Positions 17,519 to 25,484 of a DNA stretch of 64,000 bases are shown piece after piece. Source of the DNA: Bradyrhizobium prioriisuperbiae (GTDB lineage: Bacteria; Pseudomonadota; Alphaproteobacteria; Rhizobiales; Xanthobacteraceae); contig NZ_CP135921.1 of assembly GCF_032397745.1 (NCBI RefSeq), positions 4,266,501 through 4,330,500 of the forward strand, read 5' to 3'. Position 1 is the first letter of the stretch. Every line of letters starts with the position of its first letter. The notes below the pieces were generated by a model. It ran no database searches, was not told the origin of the DNA, and saw only the letters and a list, made by a program, of their open reading frames with translations. The position numbers and the translations under genes were made by a program.

Positions 17519-17528
17519 TGGAATACCA
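17519..17528. promoter_or_regulatory. TGGAATACCA, candidate operator before the GntR gene
   Basis: One mismatch from the perfect palindrome TGGTATACCA upstream of allA, and placed 89 nt ahead of the GTG start of the FCD-type regulator, almost the same distance as the allA site. Consistent with autoregulation; unproven. Confidence 0.45.
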
Positions 17529-17554
17529 GATGGCTGGCTTTGGAGTGCTGGCGT

Positions 17555-18316
17555 CTAATGCCGGCGCGCCGCCAGCGCCGCGCCGAACGCCTGGAAAATC
17601 GCACGGTTCACCGGATTGCTTTGCGGATCGTATTCCGCGTGCCACTGCACGCCCAGCGCAAATCCCGGCGCGTCGGCGATCCGGATTGCCTCGATGGTGC
17701 CGTCCTCCGCGATGCCTTCGACCACGACACGTTTGCCCGGCTCGAGAATGCCCTGGCCGTGCAGCGAGTTGACCCGGATGGTGTCGCGCCCCAGCAGCTG
17801 CGCGAAGGCGCCGCCGGGGGTCAGGCGGACATCATGGCGATCGGCGAACACCACGGTGGGATCGGGGTGAATCTCCCCGGTCTCCAGCCGTGGCATCCGG
17901 TGATTCATGCGTCCGGGCAAATCGCGAATCTCCGGATGCAGCGAGCCGCCGAACGCGACGTTCATTTCCTGGAAACCGCGGCAAATCCCGAACAGCGGCA
18001 CGCCGCGCGCCACGCAAGCTTCGATCAGTACGAGTGCCAGCGCGTCGCGGGCATTGTCGAAGGGTTCGTGCCGGGCATCCGGCTCGGTGCCGAAGTGGGA
18101 GGGGTGGACATTGGCGCGGGCGCCGGTCAGCAGCACGCCGTCGACGGTGTCCAGCAGCGTGTCGAGATCGGTCATGTTCGGGCAGCCGCCAAACATCAGG
18201 GGCAGGGCGCCGGTGACCTCGGCCACCGCCCGCAGGTTGCGCTCGCCGACATGCTGGACGGTGTATCGATTTTCGACCAGAAGCGCGTTTCCGATCACGC
18301 CGACCACCGGTTTCAT
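17555..18316 (-). CDS. Class I glutamine amidotransferase, PuuD-like gamma-glutamyl hydrolase
   Basis: 253 residues. The nucleophile elbow GICRGFQEMN (Cys), GVLLTGARANVHPS (oxyanion region) and VQWHAEYD (His, with the following acidic residue) mark the peptidase C26 family. PuuD hydrolyses gamma-glutamyl-GABA in putrescine breakdown; relatives process other gamma-glutamyl amides. It lies upstream of and co-directional with the GntR gene, 125 nt away. Whether it shares the ureide regulon is unclear. Confidence 0.87.
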   Translation of the reverse strand: MKPVVGVIGNALLVENRYTVQHVGERNLRAVAEVTGALPLMFGGCPNMTDLDTLLDTVDGVLLTGARANVHPSHFGTEPDARHEPFDNARDALALVLIEACVARGVPLFGICRGFQEMNVAFGGSLHPEIRDLPGRMNHRMPRLETGEIHPDPTVVFADRHDVRLTPGGAFAQLLGRDTIRVNSLHGQGILEPGKRVVVEGIAEDGTIEAIRIADAPGFALGVQWHAEYDPQSNPVNRAIFQAFGAALAARRH

Positions 18317-18496
18317 TCCCGCCTGTCTCCTGTCGTTGTGTTCGGCCTCTGCCCTTGGGGAGAATATCGTTTCAGATCAGGGGAAAGTGGAGCAATAATT
18401 ATGCCGGAATGGCCCCTGCGGAGCAGTCATGCAACTCCCGGCAGTGAATGCTGCACAGCAGCAACCGGGCCCGCCCGTGTCGCAAATGTGTCATCC

Positions 18497-18546
18497 GCGG
18501 CCTATAGTTCAGGCCGCAGGAAGCACCGGTAGGGGCCGGCTTCCTG
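18497..18546 (+). promoter_or_regulatory. Two consecutive hairpins in the leader of the ABC operon
   Basis: GCGGCCT-atagttc-AGGCCGC (18497-18517) is a perfect 7-bp stem. It is followed at once by CAGGAAG...CCGG / CCGG...CTTCCTG (18517-18546). They lie 32 nt before the binding-protein start. No U-run follows, so a terminator is unlikely; an mRNA leader structure or a protein site is possible. The rest of 18317-18577 shows no gene. Confidence 0.4.
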
Positions 18547-18577
18547 TTGGCGGCGTTGGCTGCCCAGGGGATCTCCA

Positions 18578-19603
18578 ATGACCATGATTAGGAACGTTCT
18601 GAAGGCCGTTTGCCTGGCTTTCGCACTGCTGGCGCTGCCGGCTGTCACCGCGCAGCCGGCCAAGGCCGCCGACGTGATCTGCTACAACTGCCCGCCCGAG
18701 TGGGCCGACTGGGCCTCCATGCTCAAGGCGATCAAGGCCGATCTCGGTTACGACATCCCGCACGACAACAAGAATTCCGGCCAGGCGTTGGCCCAGATCA
18801 TCGCCGAGAAGGCCAATCCGGTCGGCGACATCGGTTATTTCGGCGTCACCTTCGGCATGAAGGCCAAGGCGCAGGATGCGCTCGAGCCCTACAAGCCCGC
18901 GCACTGGGACCAGGTCGCCGCCGGCCTGAAGGACCCCGACGGCTACTGGACCACCATCCACTCCGGCACGCTCGGTTTCTTCGTCAACAAGGATGCGCTC
19001 GGCGGCAAGCCGGTGCCGGCCTGCTTCAAGGATCTGCTCAAGCCCGATTACAAGGGCATGGTCGGCTATCTCGATCCGTCGTCGGCGGCGGTCGGCTATG
19101 TCGGCGCGGTCGCGGTCAATCTCGCGCTCGGCGGCTCGGCCACCGATTTCAATCCGGCGATCAATTTCTTCAAGGACCTCGCCAAGAACCAGCCGATCGT
19201 GCCGAAGCAGACGTCGTATGCCCGCGTCGTCTCCGGCGAGATGCCGATCCTGTTCGACTACGACTTCAACGCCTATCGCGCCAAATACTCCGAGAAGGGC
19301 AATTTCGAATTCGTCATTCCCTGCGAAGGCTCGGTGGTCTTCCCCTATGTCGTCGGCCTGGTGAAAAACGCCCCCGACAAGGACAAGGCCAAGAAGGTGA
19401 TGGACTATCTGCTGTCCGACAAGGGCCAGGCGATCTGGACCAACGCTTACCTGCGCCCCGCGCGCCCGATCGACCTGCCCGCAGCCGTGAAGAGCAAGTT
19501 CCTGCCCGACAGCGACTACGCCCGCGCCAAGGCCGTCGACTGGGGCCAGATGGAAAACGCCCAGAAGGGATTCGTGGACCGCTATCTGGCCGAGGTGAAG
19601 TGA
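18578..19603 (+). CDS. ABC transporter extracellular solute-binding protein (family 1)
   Basis: 341 residues. The signal peptide is about 1-31 (AFALLALPAVTAQPAKAADV, cleavage after AKA). The mature part has the cluster D periplasmic-binding fold: YNCPPEWADWASMLKAIKAD, then HSGTLGFFVNKDALGG, and ILFDYDFNAYRAKY in the hinge/ligand area. Relatives bind Fe3+, polyamines, thiamine or phospho-compounds. AGGGGA sits 6 nt before ATG 18578. It heads an operon with two permeases, an ATPase and a metallophosphoesterase, interrupted after this gene by a 490-bp repeat/GIY-YIG composite. Confidence 0.93.
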   Translation: MTMIRNVLKAVCLAFALLALPAVTAQPAKAADVICYNCPPEWADWASMLKAIKADLGYDIPHDNKNSGQALAQIIAEKANPVGDIGYFGVTFGMKAKAQDALEPYKPAHWDQVAAGLKDPDGYWTTIHSGTLGFFVNKDALGGKPVPACFKDLLKPDYKGMVGYLDPSSAAVGYVGAVAVNLALGGSATDFNPAINFFKDLAKNQPIVPKQTSYARVVSGEMPILFDYDFNAYRAKYSEKGNFEFVIPCEGSVVFPYVVGLVKNAPDKDKAKKVMDYLLSDKGQAIWTNAYLRPARPIDLPAAVKSKFLPDSDYARAKAVDWGQMENAQKGFVDRYLAEVK

Positions 19604-19645
19604 GGGGGCGACGATCTGTTGAAACACAGGTCGCCGAATGCTTAG

Positions 19646-20134
19646 CTCCTCATCCTGAGGAGGCGCGTAGCGCCGTCTCGAAGGATGAGGCCACCACGAT
19701 GCCGGATGGAGCATTCGTTTATATCGTACGTTGTGCGGACGGCAGCCTTTATACCGGTACGACACGCACAACGCTCGATGAGCGAATTGCCCAGCATAAT
19801 GCCGGATTTTATCAAGGCTATACCGCGACTCGGCGTCCCGTGATCTTGATTTACTCGCAATGGTTCGATCGCATCACGGATGCGATCGAGAATGAAAGAA
19901 AAATCAAGAGATGGTCTCGCCCCAAGAAGGAGGCGCTTGCGAACGGTGATATGTTTCGGTTGCGGCAACTCTCGAAGCGGAAGCCATCTCCTCATGGTGA
20001 GGAGCGCGGCCATAGCAGGCGCAGCCTGCGTACACTTGGCTGCATGCCGCGCGTCTCGAACCATGAGGCCGATGCGTAGCGGCGTCGGGGCCTCGTCCTT
20101 CGAGACGGCGCTTCGCGCCTCCTCAGGATGAGGG
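19646..20134. repeat. Composite class I repeat unit enclosing a GIY-YIG gene
   Basis: A left half-element (19646-19691, CCTCATCC...GGATGAGG) faces an inverted copy at 20091-20132. These form roughly 42-45-bp inverted terminal repeats differing at few positions. Just inside the right end lies an inverted right half-element (19988-20070, CCTCATGG type) with a short expansion. The unit sits between the binding-protein and permease genes of an ABC operon, and it occupies almost the whole 585-nt gap. Confidence 0.85.
19699..20079 (+). CDS. GIY-YIG endonuclease family protein in a repeat composite
   Basis: 126 residues. The nuclease core spans residues 5-85: VYIVRCADGSLYTGTT gives the two tyrosine motifs, DERIAQHNAG the arginine, and ENERKIKRWSR the catalytic glutamate. 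All key residues are present, as in the small single-domain UPF0213/YhbQ-type proteins. The last 30 residues (GEERGHSRRSLRTLG onward) are simply translation of the downstream repeat. No good ribosome-binding site precedes ATG 19699; the frame is also open leftward through the left repeat. The protein is fully enclosed by inverted repeat copies, suggesting it moves with or acts on them. Confidence 0.8.
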   Translation: MPDGAFVYIVRCADGSLYTGTTRTTLDERIAQHNAGFYQGYTATRRPVILIYSQWFDRITDAIENERKIKRWSRPKKEALANGDMFRLRQLSKRKPSPHGEERGHSRRSLRTLGCMPRVSNHEADA

Positions 20135-20188
20135 TTTGATATTGGTATTGCAGCAGTTCTCGGTCATTTTTCCCAGGGCATCCCTCCT

Positions 20189-21007
20189 TTGACATCCCAC
20201 CGCTCCTTCGTCTGGCTGTGCCTCGCGCCACTCACCGTGGTCACCGCCGCGTTCTTCCTTCTGCCGATGGGCCGCCTGGTCATCACCGGCGCGGAGGGGC
20301 CGCAGGGCGTGCTTGGTTATCTCGCCATCCTCACCGAGCCGCGTTATCGCGTCACGCTGCTCAACACCGTGGTGCTGGCCGCCGGCACCACCGTGGTGAC
20401 GCTGGTGGTGGCCACCATCGCCGGCATGTTCCTGCAGCGCCATCGTTTCCCGGGCCGCGCTGTGCTGATCGCGATGCTGACCTTTCCGCTGGCGTTTCCC
20501 GGCGTGGTGGTCGGCTTCATGATCATCCTGCTGGCCGGCCGCCAGGGCCTGATCGGCGATCTCTCCAACAAGATCCTCGGCGACAAGATCGTGTTCGCCT
20601 ATTCGATCTGGGGGCTGTTCCTGGGGTATCTCTATTTCTCGATTCCGCGCGTCATCCTCACCATCATGGCGGCGATCCAGAAACTCGACCGCGGCCTGGA
20701 AGAAGCCGCGCGCTCGCTGGGCGCCAGCCCATGGGCGGTGCAGCGCGACGTGGTGCTGCCGGCACTGAAGCCGGCGTTCGTCGCCTCCGGCGCGATAGCA
20801 TTCGCCACCGCCATGGGCGCGTTCGGCACGGCGTTCACCCTCGCCACCAACATCGATGTGCTGCCGATGCTGATCTACACGGAGTTTACGCTGGCCGCGA
20901 ATTTCTCGACCTCGGCGGCGCTGTCGGTTGGTCTCGGCGTGATTGCCTGGGCGATGCTGGCGCTGGCACGCACCGTCAGCGGCGGCACCGTAGCGGCGGC
21001 GGGATGA
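20189..21007 (+). CDS. ABC transporter permease (spermidine/Fe3+-type, first)
   Basis: 272 residues, six membrane spans, with the EAA loop EEAARSLGASPWAVQRDVVLPAL. I use the TTG at 20189: the first hydrophobic span starts nine residues later (FVWLCLAPLTVVTAAFFLLP), an in-frame stop lies at 20129-20131, and AGGG is 10 nt upstream. The rare start and the upstream repeat composite may lower its expression compared with the binding protein. Confidence 0.9.
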   Translation: MTSHRSFVWLCLAPLTVVTAAFFLLPMGRLVITGAEGPQGVLGYLAILTEPRYRVTLLNTVVLAAGTTVVTLVVATIAGMFLQRHRFPGRAVLIAMLTFPLAFPGVVVGFMIILLAGRQGLIGDLSNKILGDKIVFAYSIWGLFLGYLYFSIPRVILTIMAAIQKLDRGLEEAARSLGASPWAVQRDVVLPALKPAFVASGAIAFATAMGAFGTAFTLATNIDVLPMLIYTEFTLAANFSTSAALSVGLGVIAWAMLALARTVSGGTVAAAG

Positions 21008-21008
21008 C

Positions 21009-21797
21009 ATGATGCGTGATCGGATCATCATCACCGCGCAATTCCTGTTCACGCTGCTGCTCGCCGCCTTCCTGGTGGTGCCGGCGATCCTGTCGATTTC
21101 GGCCGGCGTCACCCAGAATTATTTCCGCGGCATCCAGTCCGGCGTCACCCTGCAATGGGTGGTGCAGGTGTGGGAGCTCTATTCCGGCACCATCCTGCTG
21201 TCGTTCATCATCGCGTTCGCCACGCTGCTGGTGACCCTCGTGGTCGGCGTGCCCGCGGCCTATGCGCTGCATGTGCGCGGCGGCAAGCTGGCGCGGATCG
21301 TGGAAGAGATCATCACGTTGCCGCTCGCCATTCCCGGCCTTGCGATCGCGCTGGCGCTGCTCTTGACCTATGGCGGCTTCGGCAGTTTCCGCCGTTCCTG
21401 GCTGTTCATTCTGGCCGGCCACGTGGTGTTCACCCTGCCGTTCATGGTGCGCTCGGTGATGGCGGTGTTTTCCACCATCGACATCAAGACCCTGGATGAA
21501 GGCGCGGCCTCGCTCGGCGCCTCGCCCTGGCGGCGCTTCCGCGATGTCATCGTGCCCAACGCGATGCCGGGCATTCTCGCGGGCTCGCTGATGGTGGTGA
21601 CGCTGTCGCTCGGCGAATTCAACCTCACCTGGATGCTGCACACGCCGCTGACCAAGACGCTCCCGGTCGGCCTCGCCGACAGTTATGCCTCCATGCGGCT
21701 GGAAGTGGCCTCCGCCTACACCCTGATTTTCTTTGTCATGATCGTGCCGCTGCTGGTCGCGATGCAGATGCTGGCCGATAGGGACCACAAGAGATGA
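21009..21797 (+). CDS. ABC transporter permease (spermidine/Fe3+-type, second)
   Basis: 262 residues, six spans, with EAA loop DEGAASLGASPWRRFRDVIVPN. It starts 1 nt after the previous permease stop and overlaps the ATPase gene by 4 nt, so the three are translationally coupled. With its partner it forms the inner-membrane channel. Confidence 0.92.
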   Translation: MMRDRIIITAQFLFTLLLAAFLVVPAILSISAGVTQNYFRGIQSGVTLQWVVQVWELYSGTILLSFIIAFATLLVTLVVGVPAAYALHVRGGKLARIVEEIITLPLAIPGLAIALALLLTYGGFGSFRRSWLFILAGHVVFTLPFMVRSVMAVFSTIDIKTLDEGAASLGASPWRRFRDVIVPNAMPGILAGSLMVVTLSLGEFNLTWMLHTPLTKTLPVGLADSYASMRLEVASAYTLIFFVMIVPLLVAMQMLADRDHKR

Positions 21798-22855
21798 GCG
21801 ATGCGATTTCGCACGGTGCGGCAGTGCGGGTCGAGGCCTGCGGCAAGACGTTTACAGACGGTACCCGCGCGCTGGAGCCCGCCACCCTCGACATCGCGCG
21901 CGGCGAAACCCTGGTGCTGCTCGGCCCCTCCGGCTGCGGCAAGACCACCATGCTGCGCATCATCGCCGGCCTGGAAACCCCGGATGCCGGTGGCCGCGTG
22001 CTGTTCGACGGCAAGGACATGACATCGGTGCCGATCGAGCGGCGCAATGTCGGCATGGTGTTCCAGTCCTACGCGCTGTTTCCCAACATGAGTGTCGCCG
22101 AAAATATCGGTTATGGCCTCAAGCTGCGCGGCGTCGGCAGGGCGGAGCGCGATGCGCGGATCAAGGAGCTGGTGGCGCTGACCAACATCGGCGGCCTGGA
22201 AGACCGCCGCATCGACCAGCTGTCCGGCGGCCAGCGCCAGCGCGTGGCCCTGGCCCGCGCGGTCGCGATCCGTCCCGGCATCCTGCTGCTCGACGAACCC
22301 CTGACCGCACTCGACGCCGCGCTGCGCGACCGGCTGCGCAGCGAGCTCAACCGCCTGCTGCGTGCGCTGGGCATCACCGCCATCTATGTCACCCATGACC
22401 AGTCCGAAGCCATGGAGCTCGGCGATCGCGTGGTGGTGATGCGCAAGGGATCCATCGCCCAGATCGGCGGCCCGCGCGAGATTTACTTCACGCCGCAAAA
22501 CCGTTTCGTGGCTGAGTTCATCGGCGCGGCGAACATTGTCGAGGCCGAGCTTGTCGACGGCCATCTGCAACTGCCCGGCGGCCGGCTGGCGGTGGCCGGC
22601 GCGTCGCATGGCGGGGCCAGTGTCGCCATGATCCGCCCCGAGACCATCCGTATCGCCGATGTTGCCGGCGCATCGCTCACCGGCATCATCGACAGCATCG
22701 CCTTCATCGGCGACCGCCAGCGTTTCGTGATCTCGGGCGCATCGGGCAAGCTGTTGACCGTCGACGCGTCGAACACCATCACGGCGAAGGTCGGCGAGCG
22801 CGTCGGGCTTGTGATCGCACCGGATGCGGTGCGGTTGCTGCCGGCGGAGGGGTGA
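21794..22855 (+). CDS. ABC transporter ATPase with TOBE domain
   Basis: 353 residues. Walker A GPSGCGKTT, Q-loop FQSYALFPNMS, signature LSGGQRQR, Walker B ILLLDEPLTALD and switch YVTHDQSEAMELG are intact. Residues 280-350 form the TOBE (OB-fold) extension typical of PotA/FbpC/UgpC ATPases, which stabilises the dimer and may take regulatory input. The substrate follows the binding protein and is unresolved. Confidence 0.93.
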   Translation: MSDAISHGAAVRVEACGKTFTDGTRALEPATLDIARGETLVLLGPSGCGKTTMLRIIAGLETPDAGGRVLFDGKDMTSVPIERRNVGMVFQSYALFPNMSVAENIGYGLKLRGVGRAERDARIKELVALTNIGGLEDRRIDQLSGGQRQRVALARAVAIRPGILLLDEPLTALDAALRDRLRSELNRLLRALGITAIYVTHDQSEAMELGDRVVVMRKGSIAQIGGPREIYFTPQNRFVAEFIGAANIVEAELVDGHLQLPGGRLAVAGASHGGASVAMIRPETIRIADVAGASLTGIIDSIAFIGDRQRFVISGASGKLLTVDASNTITAKVGERVGLVIAPDAVRLLPAEG

Positions 22856-22887
22856 TATGGGAGTCGCTGCGGTTCAACATTTAATGC

Positions 22888-22973
22888 CGTCATACGCGGG
22901 CTTGACCCGCGCATCCAGCTTGCTTCGATTGCCGGAAGAAAGCTGGATGGCCGGGACAAGCCCGGCCATGACG
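22888..22973. repeat. Class II palindromic repeat
   Basis: Nested palindrome: CGTCATACGCGGGCTTGACC on the left, GGCCGGGACAAGCCCGGCC and ATGACG on the right, with ATCCAGCTT / AAGCTGGAT in the middle. Nearly identical to 27230-27313. It lies between the ATPase and phosphoesterase genes of one operon. Confidence 0.9.
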
Positions 22974-23007
22974 GAGTAAAATCAACCGTCACGGAATAAG
23001 AAACCCC

Positions 23008-23859
23008 ATGCCCCCGCCCGTCCTCATCGCCCAGATTTCCGACCTGCACATCAAGCCCAAGGGTACGCTCGCCTATGGCCGCGTCGATACGGCGGCGGCG
23101 CTGGAGCGCTGCGTGGCCGCGCTGAATGCGTTGCTGCCCCCGCCCGATGTGGTGGTGATCTCCGGCGATCTCGTCGACACACCGCTGGTCGAGGAATACG
23201 ATCTGCTCAAAAAGTTGCTCGCCCGACTCGAGCCGCCATTCCTGATTATTCCCGGCAATCACGATTCCCGTGAGCTGATGCGCGCGGCGTTCCCGCGCGA
23301 GCCTTACGCCTTCTCGTCGGGGCCGCTCAATCAGATATGCCCGGTCCGGGGTCTCGATCTGCTGCTGCTCGATTCCAGCGTGCCGGGGCAGCCGCACGGC
23401 CTGCTCGATGAGCCGACCCTGCAATGGCTGGATGCGACGCTCGCAGTGTCATCGCAGCTTCGGCCGGCGTTGCTGTTTCTGCACCATCCACCATTCGCCA
23501 CCGGCATCTGGCATATGGATCGGCAGAATTTGCTCAATGCCAGCGGACTTGCGCCGATCATCAAGAAACATCCACGGGTTCAACTCGTTGCCGCCGGCCA
23601 TGTGCACCGTGCCACGCTGACCATGTTCGCCGGCCGCCCGGCGACCATCTGTCCTGCCCCCAATCACGCCGTCGATCTTGATCTCTTCCATCTGCGTGAC
23701 CCCTCCTTCAAGGTCGAACCGCCCGCATTCCATCTGCACACATGGTTCCCGGGTGAAAGCGCCGACGAGCCATTCGGCCGGGTGGTCACGCACTGGGTGC
23801 CGATCGGCGATTTCGACGGCCCGCATCCGTTCTTCGGGGCAGACGGGAAGTTGTTGTAG
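23008..23859 (+). CDS. Calcineurin-like metallophosphoesterase (GpdQ/CpdA-type)
   Basis: 283 residues. Dinuclear metal motifs are in order: ISDLHI (D-x-H), SGDLVD, GNHDSRE, a histidine in LFLHHPPFA and AGHVHRA (GHxH). This is the class III phosphodiesterase arrangement found in glycerophosphodiesterase GpdQ and cAMP phosphodiesterase CpdA. No signal peptide, so it acts in the cytoplasm. It closes the ABC operon, suggesting that the transporter imports a phosphodiester that is then cleaved; that link is inferred from gene order only. Confidence 0.9.
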   Translation: MPPPVLIAQISDLHIKPKGTLAYGRVDTAAALERCVAALNALLPPPDVVVISGDLVDTPLVEEYDLLKKLLARLEPPFLIIPGNHDSRELMRAAFPREPYAFSSGPLNQICPVRGLDLLLLDSSVPGQPHGLLDEPTLQWLDATLAVSSQLRPALLFLHHPPFATGIWHMDRQNLLNASGLAPIIKKHPRVQLVAAGHVHRATLTMFAGRPATICPAPNHAVDLDLFHLRDPSFKVEPPAFHLHTWFPGESADEPFGRVVTHWVPIGDFDGPHPFFGADGKLL

Positions 23860-23876
23860 GCACGGCGTTGACTTTG

Positions 23877-23982
23877 CTCCTCATGGTGAGGAGCGCGGCA
23901 CGCGCGTCTCGAACCATGTGGCCGGTGAGCCGCCACGTTGGGGCCTCGTCCTTCGAGACGCGGCCAAGTGGCCGCTCCTCAG
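23877..23982. repeat. Class I palindromic repeat (copy C), interrupted by IS1182
   Basis: Reverse-oriented unit: CCTCATGG-type half at 23877-23931, then the CCTCATCC-type half beginning GGGGCCTCGTCCTTCGAGAC. The second half stops at CTCCTCAG and resumes at 25485 as TCAGGATGAGG, on the other side of the IS. Confidence 0.85.
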
Positions 23983-25484
23983 AGGCTGTGAATCTTTCGT
24001 CAGACTTGGGGCGTAGCCGAAGAAGCCACGGGTATGATTCTCTGTGATCGACTGAGTCGCAGGAGATATTGATGGCAGGTGACGAGCTGTTTGGAGAACT
24101 GCCGGAAGCAAAGCCGCCAACCGCGGTAGCTTCGAGCGGCATCCCGCGCATGCTGGAACCTGAGCGCCAGCAAATCGAGCTTCAGGCGGTTGATATTGAG
24201 AGCTTAATTGGAGAGAACCACCCGGCGCGCGTGATCTGGGCGTACGTGGAGGGGCTCGATCTGAGCGAGCTCGAGGGCCGGATCAAAGCGCGGAGCGACC
24301 GGCCGGGCCATCCCGCCATTTCGCCACGGCTGTTGCTGGCTTTGTGGTTGGTCGCCACCAGTGACGGCGTCGGCAGCGCACGCGCTCTGGAGCGGCTGTG
24401 CGACAGCCATGATGTGTATCGCTGGCTGTGCGGCGGCGTGTCGGTGAACTATCACACGCTGGCGGACTTTCGGGTCGGCCATGCCGACCTGCTCGATCGG
24501 CTGCTGGCCGAGCATATGGCGGCGCTGGCCAAGGCAGGGCTGGTCGATCTCGACGCCCTGGCGCAGGACGGCGTGCGGATCCGGGCGAGCGCGGGCGCGG
24601 CCTCGTTCCGGCGTGAGGCGACGCTTGATCGGCATCTTTCGGCGGCCGAGGCCGTGGTGGATCAGCTCAAGCGCGAGGTGGAGACGCGTTCGGATGCCAG
24701 CAACCAGCGCATCAAGGCCGCCAAGGAGCGAGCCGCGCGCGAGCGCAGCGAGCGGGTCAGAGCGGCACAAGCCGCGCTTGAAGCGATCAAGCGGCAGCGT
24801 CAGGAGCGCGAGGAGAAGCGCGGCAACGGCAAAAAGCCGAAGGAGCCGCGCGCCTCCACCACGGATACACAGGCGCGGGTGATGAAGATGGCCGACGGTG
24901 GCTTCCGTCCCGGCTATAACGTGCAGGTGGCAAGCGTGGCCGCTCAGCAGATCGTGGTCGCCGTCGAGGTCTGCAATACCGGCTCCGACCGCGGTCTGAT
25001 GCGGCCGATGCTGGAACGGCTGCGGGCTCGCAATGGCCGCTTACCAAAGAGCTATCTCGCCGACGGCGGCTTTGGCAGCGCTCGGGATCTCGAGTGGGCG
25101 CATACCGAGGGCGTCGAGGTCTATTGTCCTCCCACGCAATCCAAGCATGGCACTGATCCGTATCTGCCGCGACGCGGCGACGGCGCAGGGGTATTGGCTT
25201 GGCGCGCCCGCATGGCCAGCGACGCCGGCAAAGCTGCCTACAAGCCCCGCTCGATCTGCGAATGCATCCACGCCCGCTGGCGCAACTGGAATCTGCGACA
25301 ACTGACCGTGCGCGGGATCGAAAAAGCCCGCGCCGTGGTGCTCTGCTACGCCCTCACCAATAACATCTTACAGGGATACAATCTCGCAAACGCATAAACC
25401 GGGGGGCCTCACCCCTGGCCAACAGCAAATCTGCTCGACATCGCACATGTTGTGCATCCAGAAGCCTGAAAGCTTCACAAGCTG
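23983..25484 (+). mobile_element. IS1182-family insertion sequence, complete
   Basis: 1502 bp. The left end AGGCTGTGAATCTTTC and the right end, read inward, CAGCTTGTGAAGCTTTC are imperfect inverted repeats. TCAG occurs on both sides (23979-23982 and 25485-25488), compatible with a 4-bp target duplication. Joining the flanks restores the class I repeat ...CTCCTCAGGATGAGG. Confidence 0.85.
24072..25397 (+). CDS. IS1182-family transposase
   Basis: 441 residues, no internal stops. Residues 30-110 carry the N-terminal DUF772-like domain (IGENHPARVIWAYVEGL; SPRLLLALWLVATSDG; YHTLADFR). The catalytic part follows: an Asp in LAQDGVRIRASAG, a coiled-coil insertion at 195-260, ARVMKMADGGFRPGYN, a second Asp in YLADGGFG and a Glu near ICECIHARWRN. 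A TTG directly precedes ATG 24072; GGAGA lies upstream. It could be functional. Confidence 0.95.
   Translation: MAGDELFGELPEAKPPTAVASSGIPRMLEPERQQIELQAVDIESLIGENHPARVIWAYVEGLDLSELEGRIKARSDRPGHPAISPRLLLALWLVATSDGVGSARALERLCDSHDVYRWLCGGVSVNYHTLADFRVGHADLLDRLLAEHMAALAKAGLVDLDALAQDGVRIRASAGAASFRREATLDRHLSAAEAVVDQLKREVETRSDASNQRIKAAKERAARERSERVRAAQAALEAIKRQRQEREEKRGNGKKPKEPRASTTDTQARVMKMADGGFRPGYNVQVASVAAQQIVVAVEVCNTGSDRGLMRPMLERLRARNGRLPKSYLADGGFGSARDLEWAHTEGVEVYCPPTQSKHGTDPYLPRRGDGAGVLAWRARMASDAGKAAYKPRSICECIHARWRNWNLRQLTVRGIEKARAVVLCYALTNNILQGYNLANA

Noticed and set aside
18610..20079. A 489-codon frame seemingly fusing sequence over the binding-protein gene to the GIY-YIG domain
   Set aside because: The first 360 codons are out-of-frame reading of the binding-protein gene and the left repeat; only the part from ATG 19699 is a protein.
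23860..24071. Considered as part of the phosphoesterase operon's regulatory region
   Set aside because: It is fully explained by a class I repeat and the left end of IS1182.
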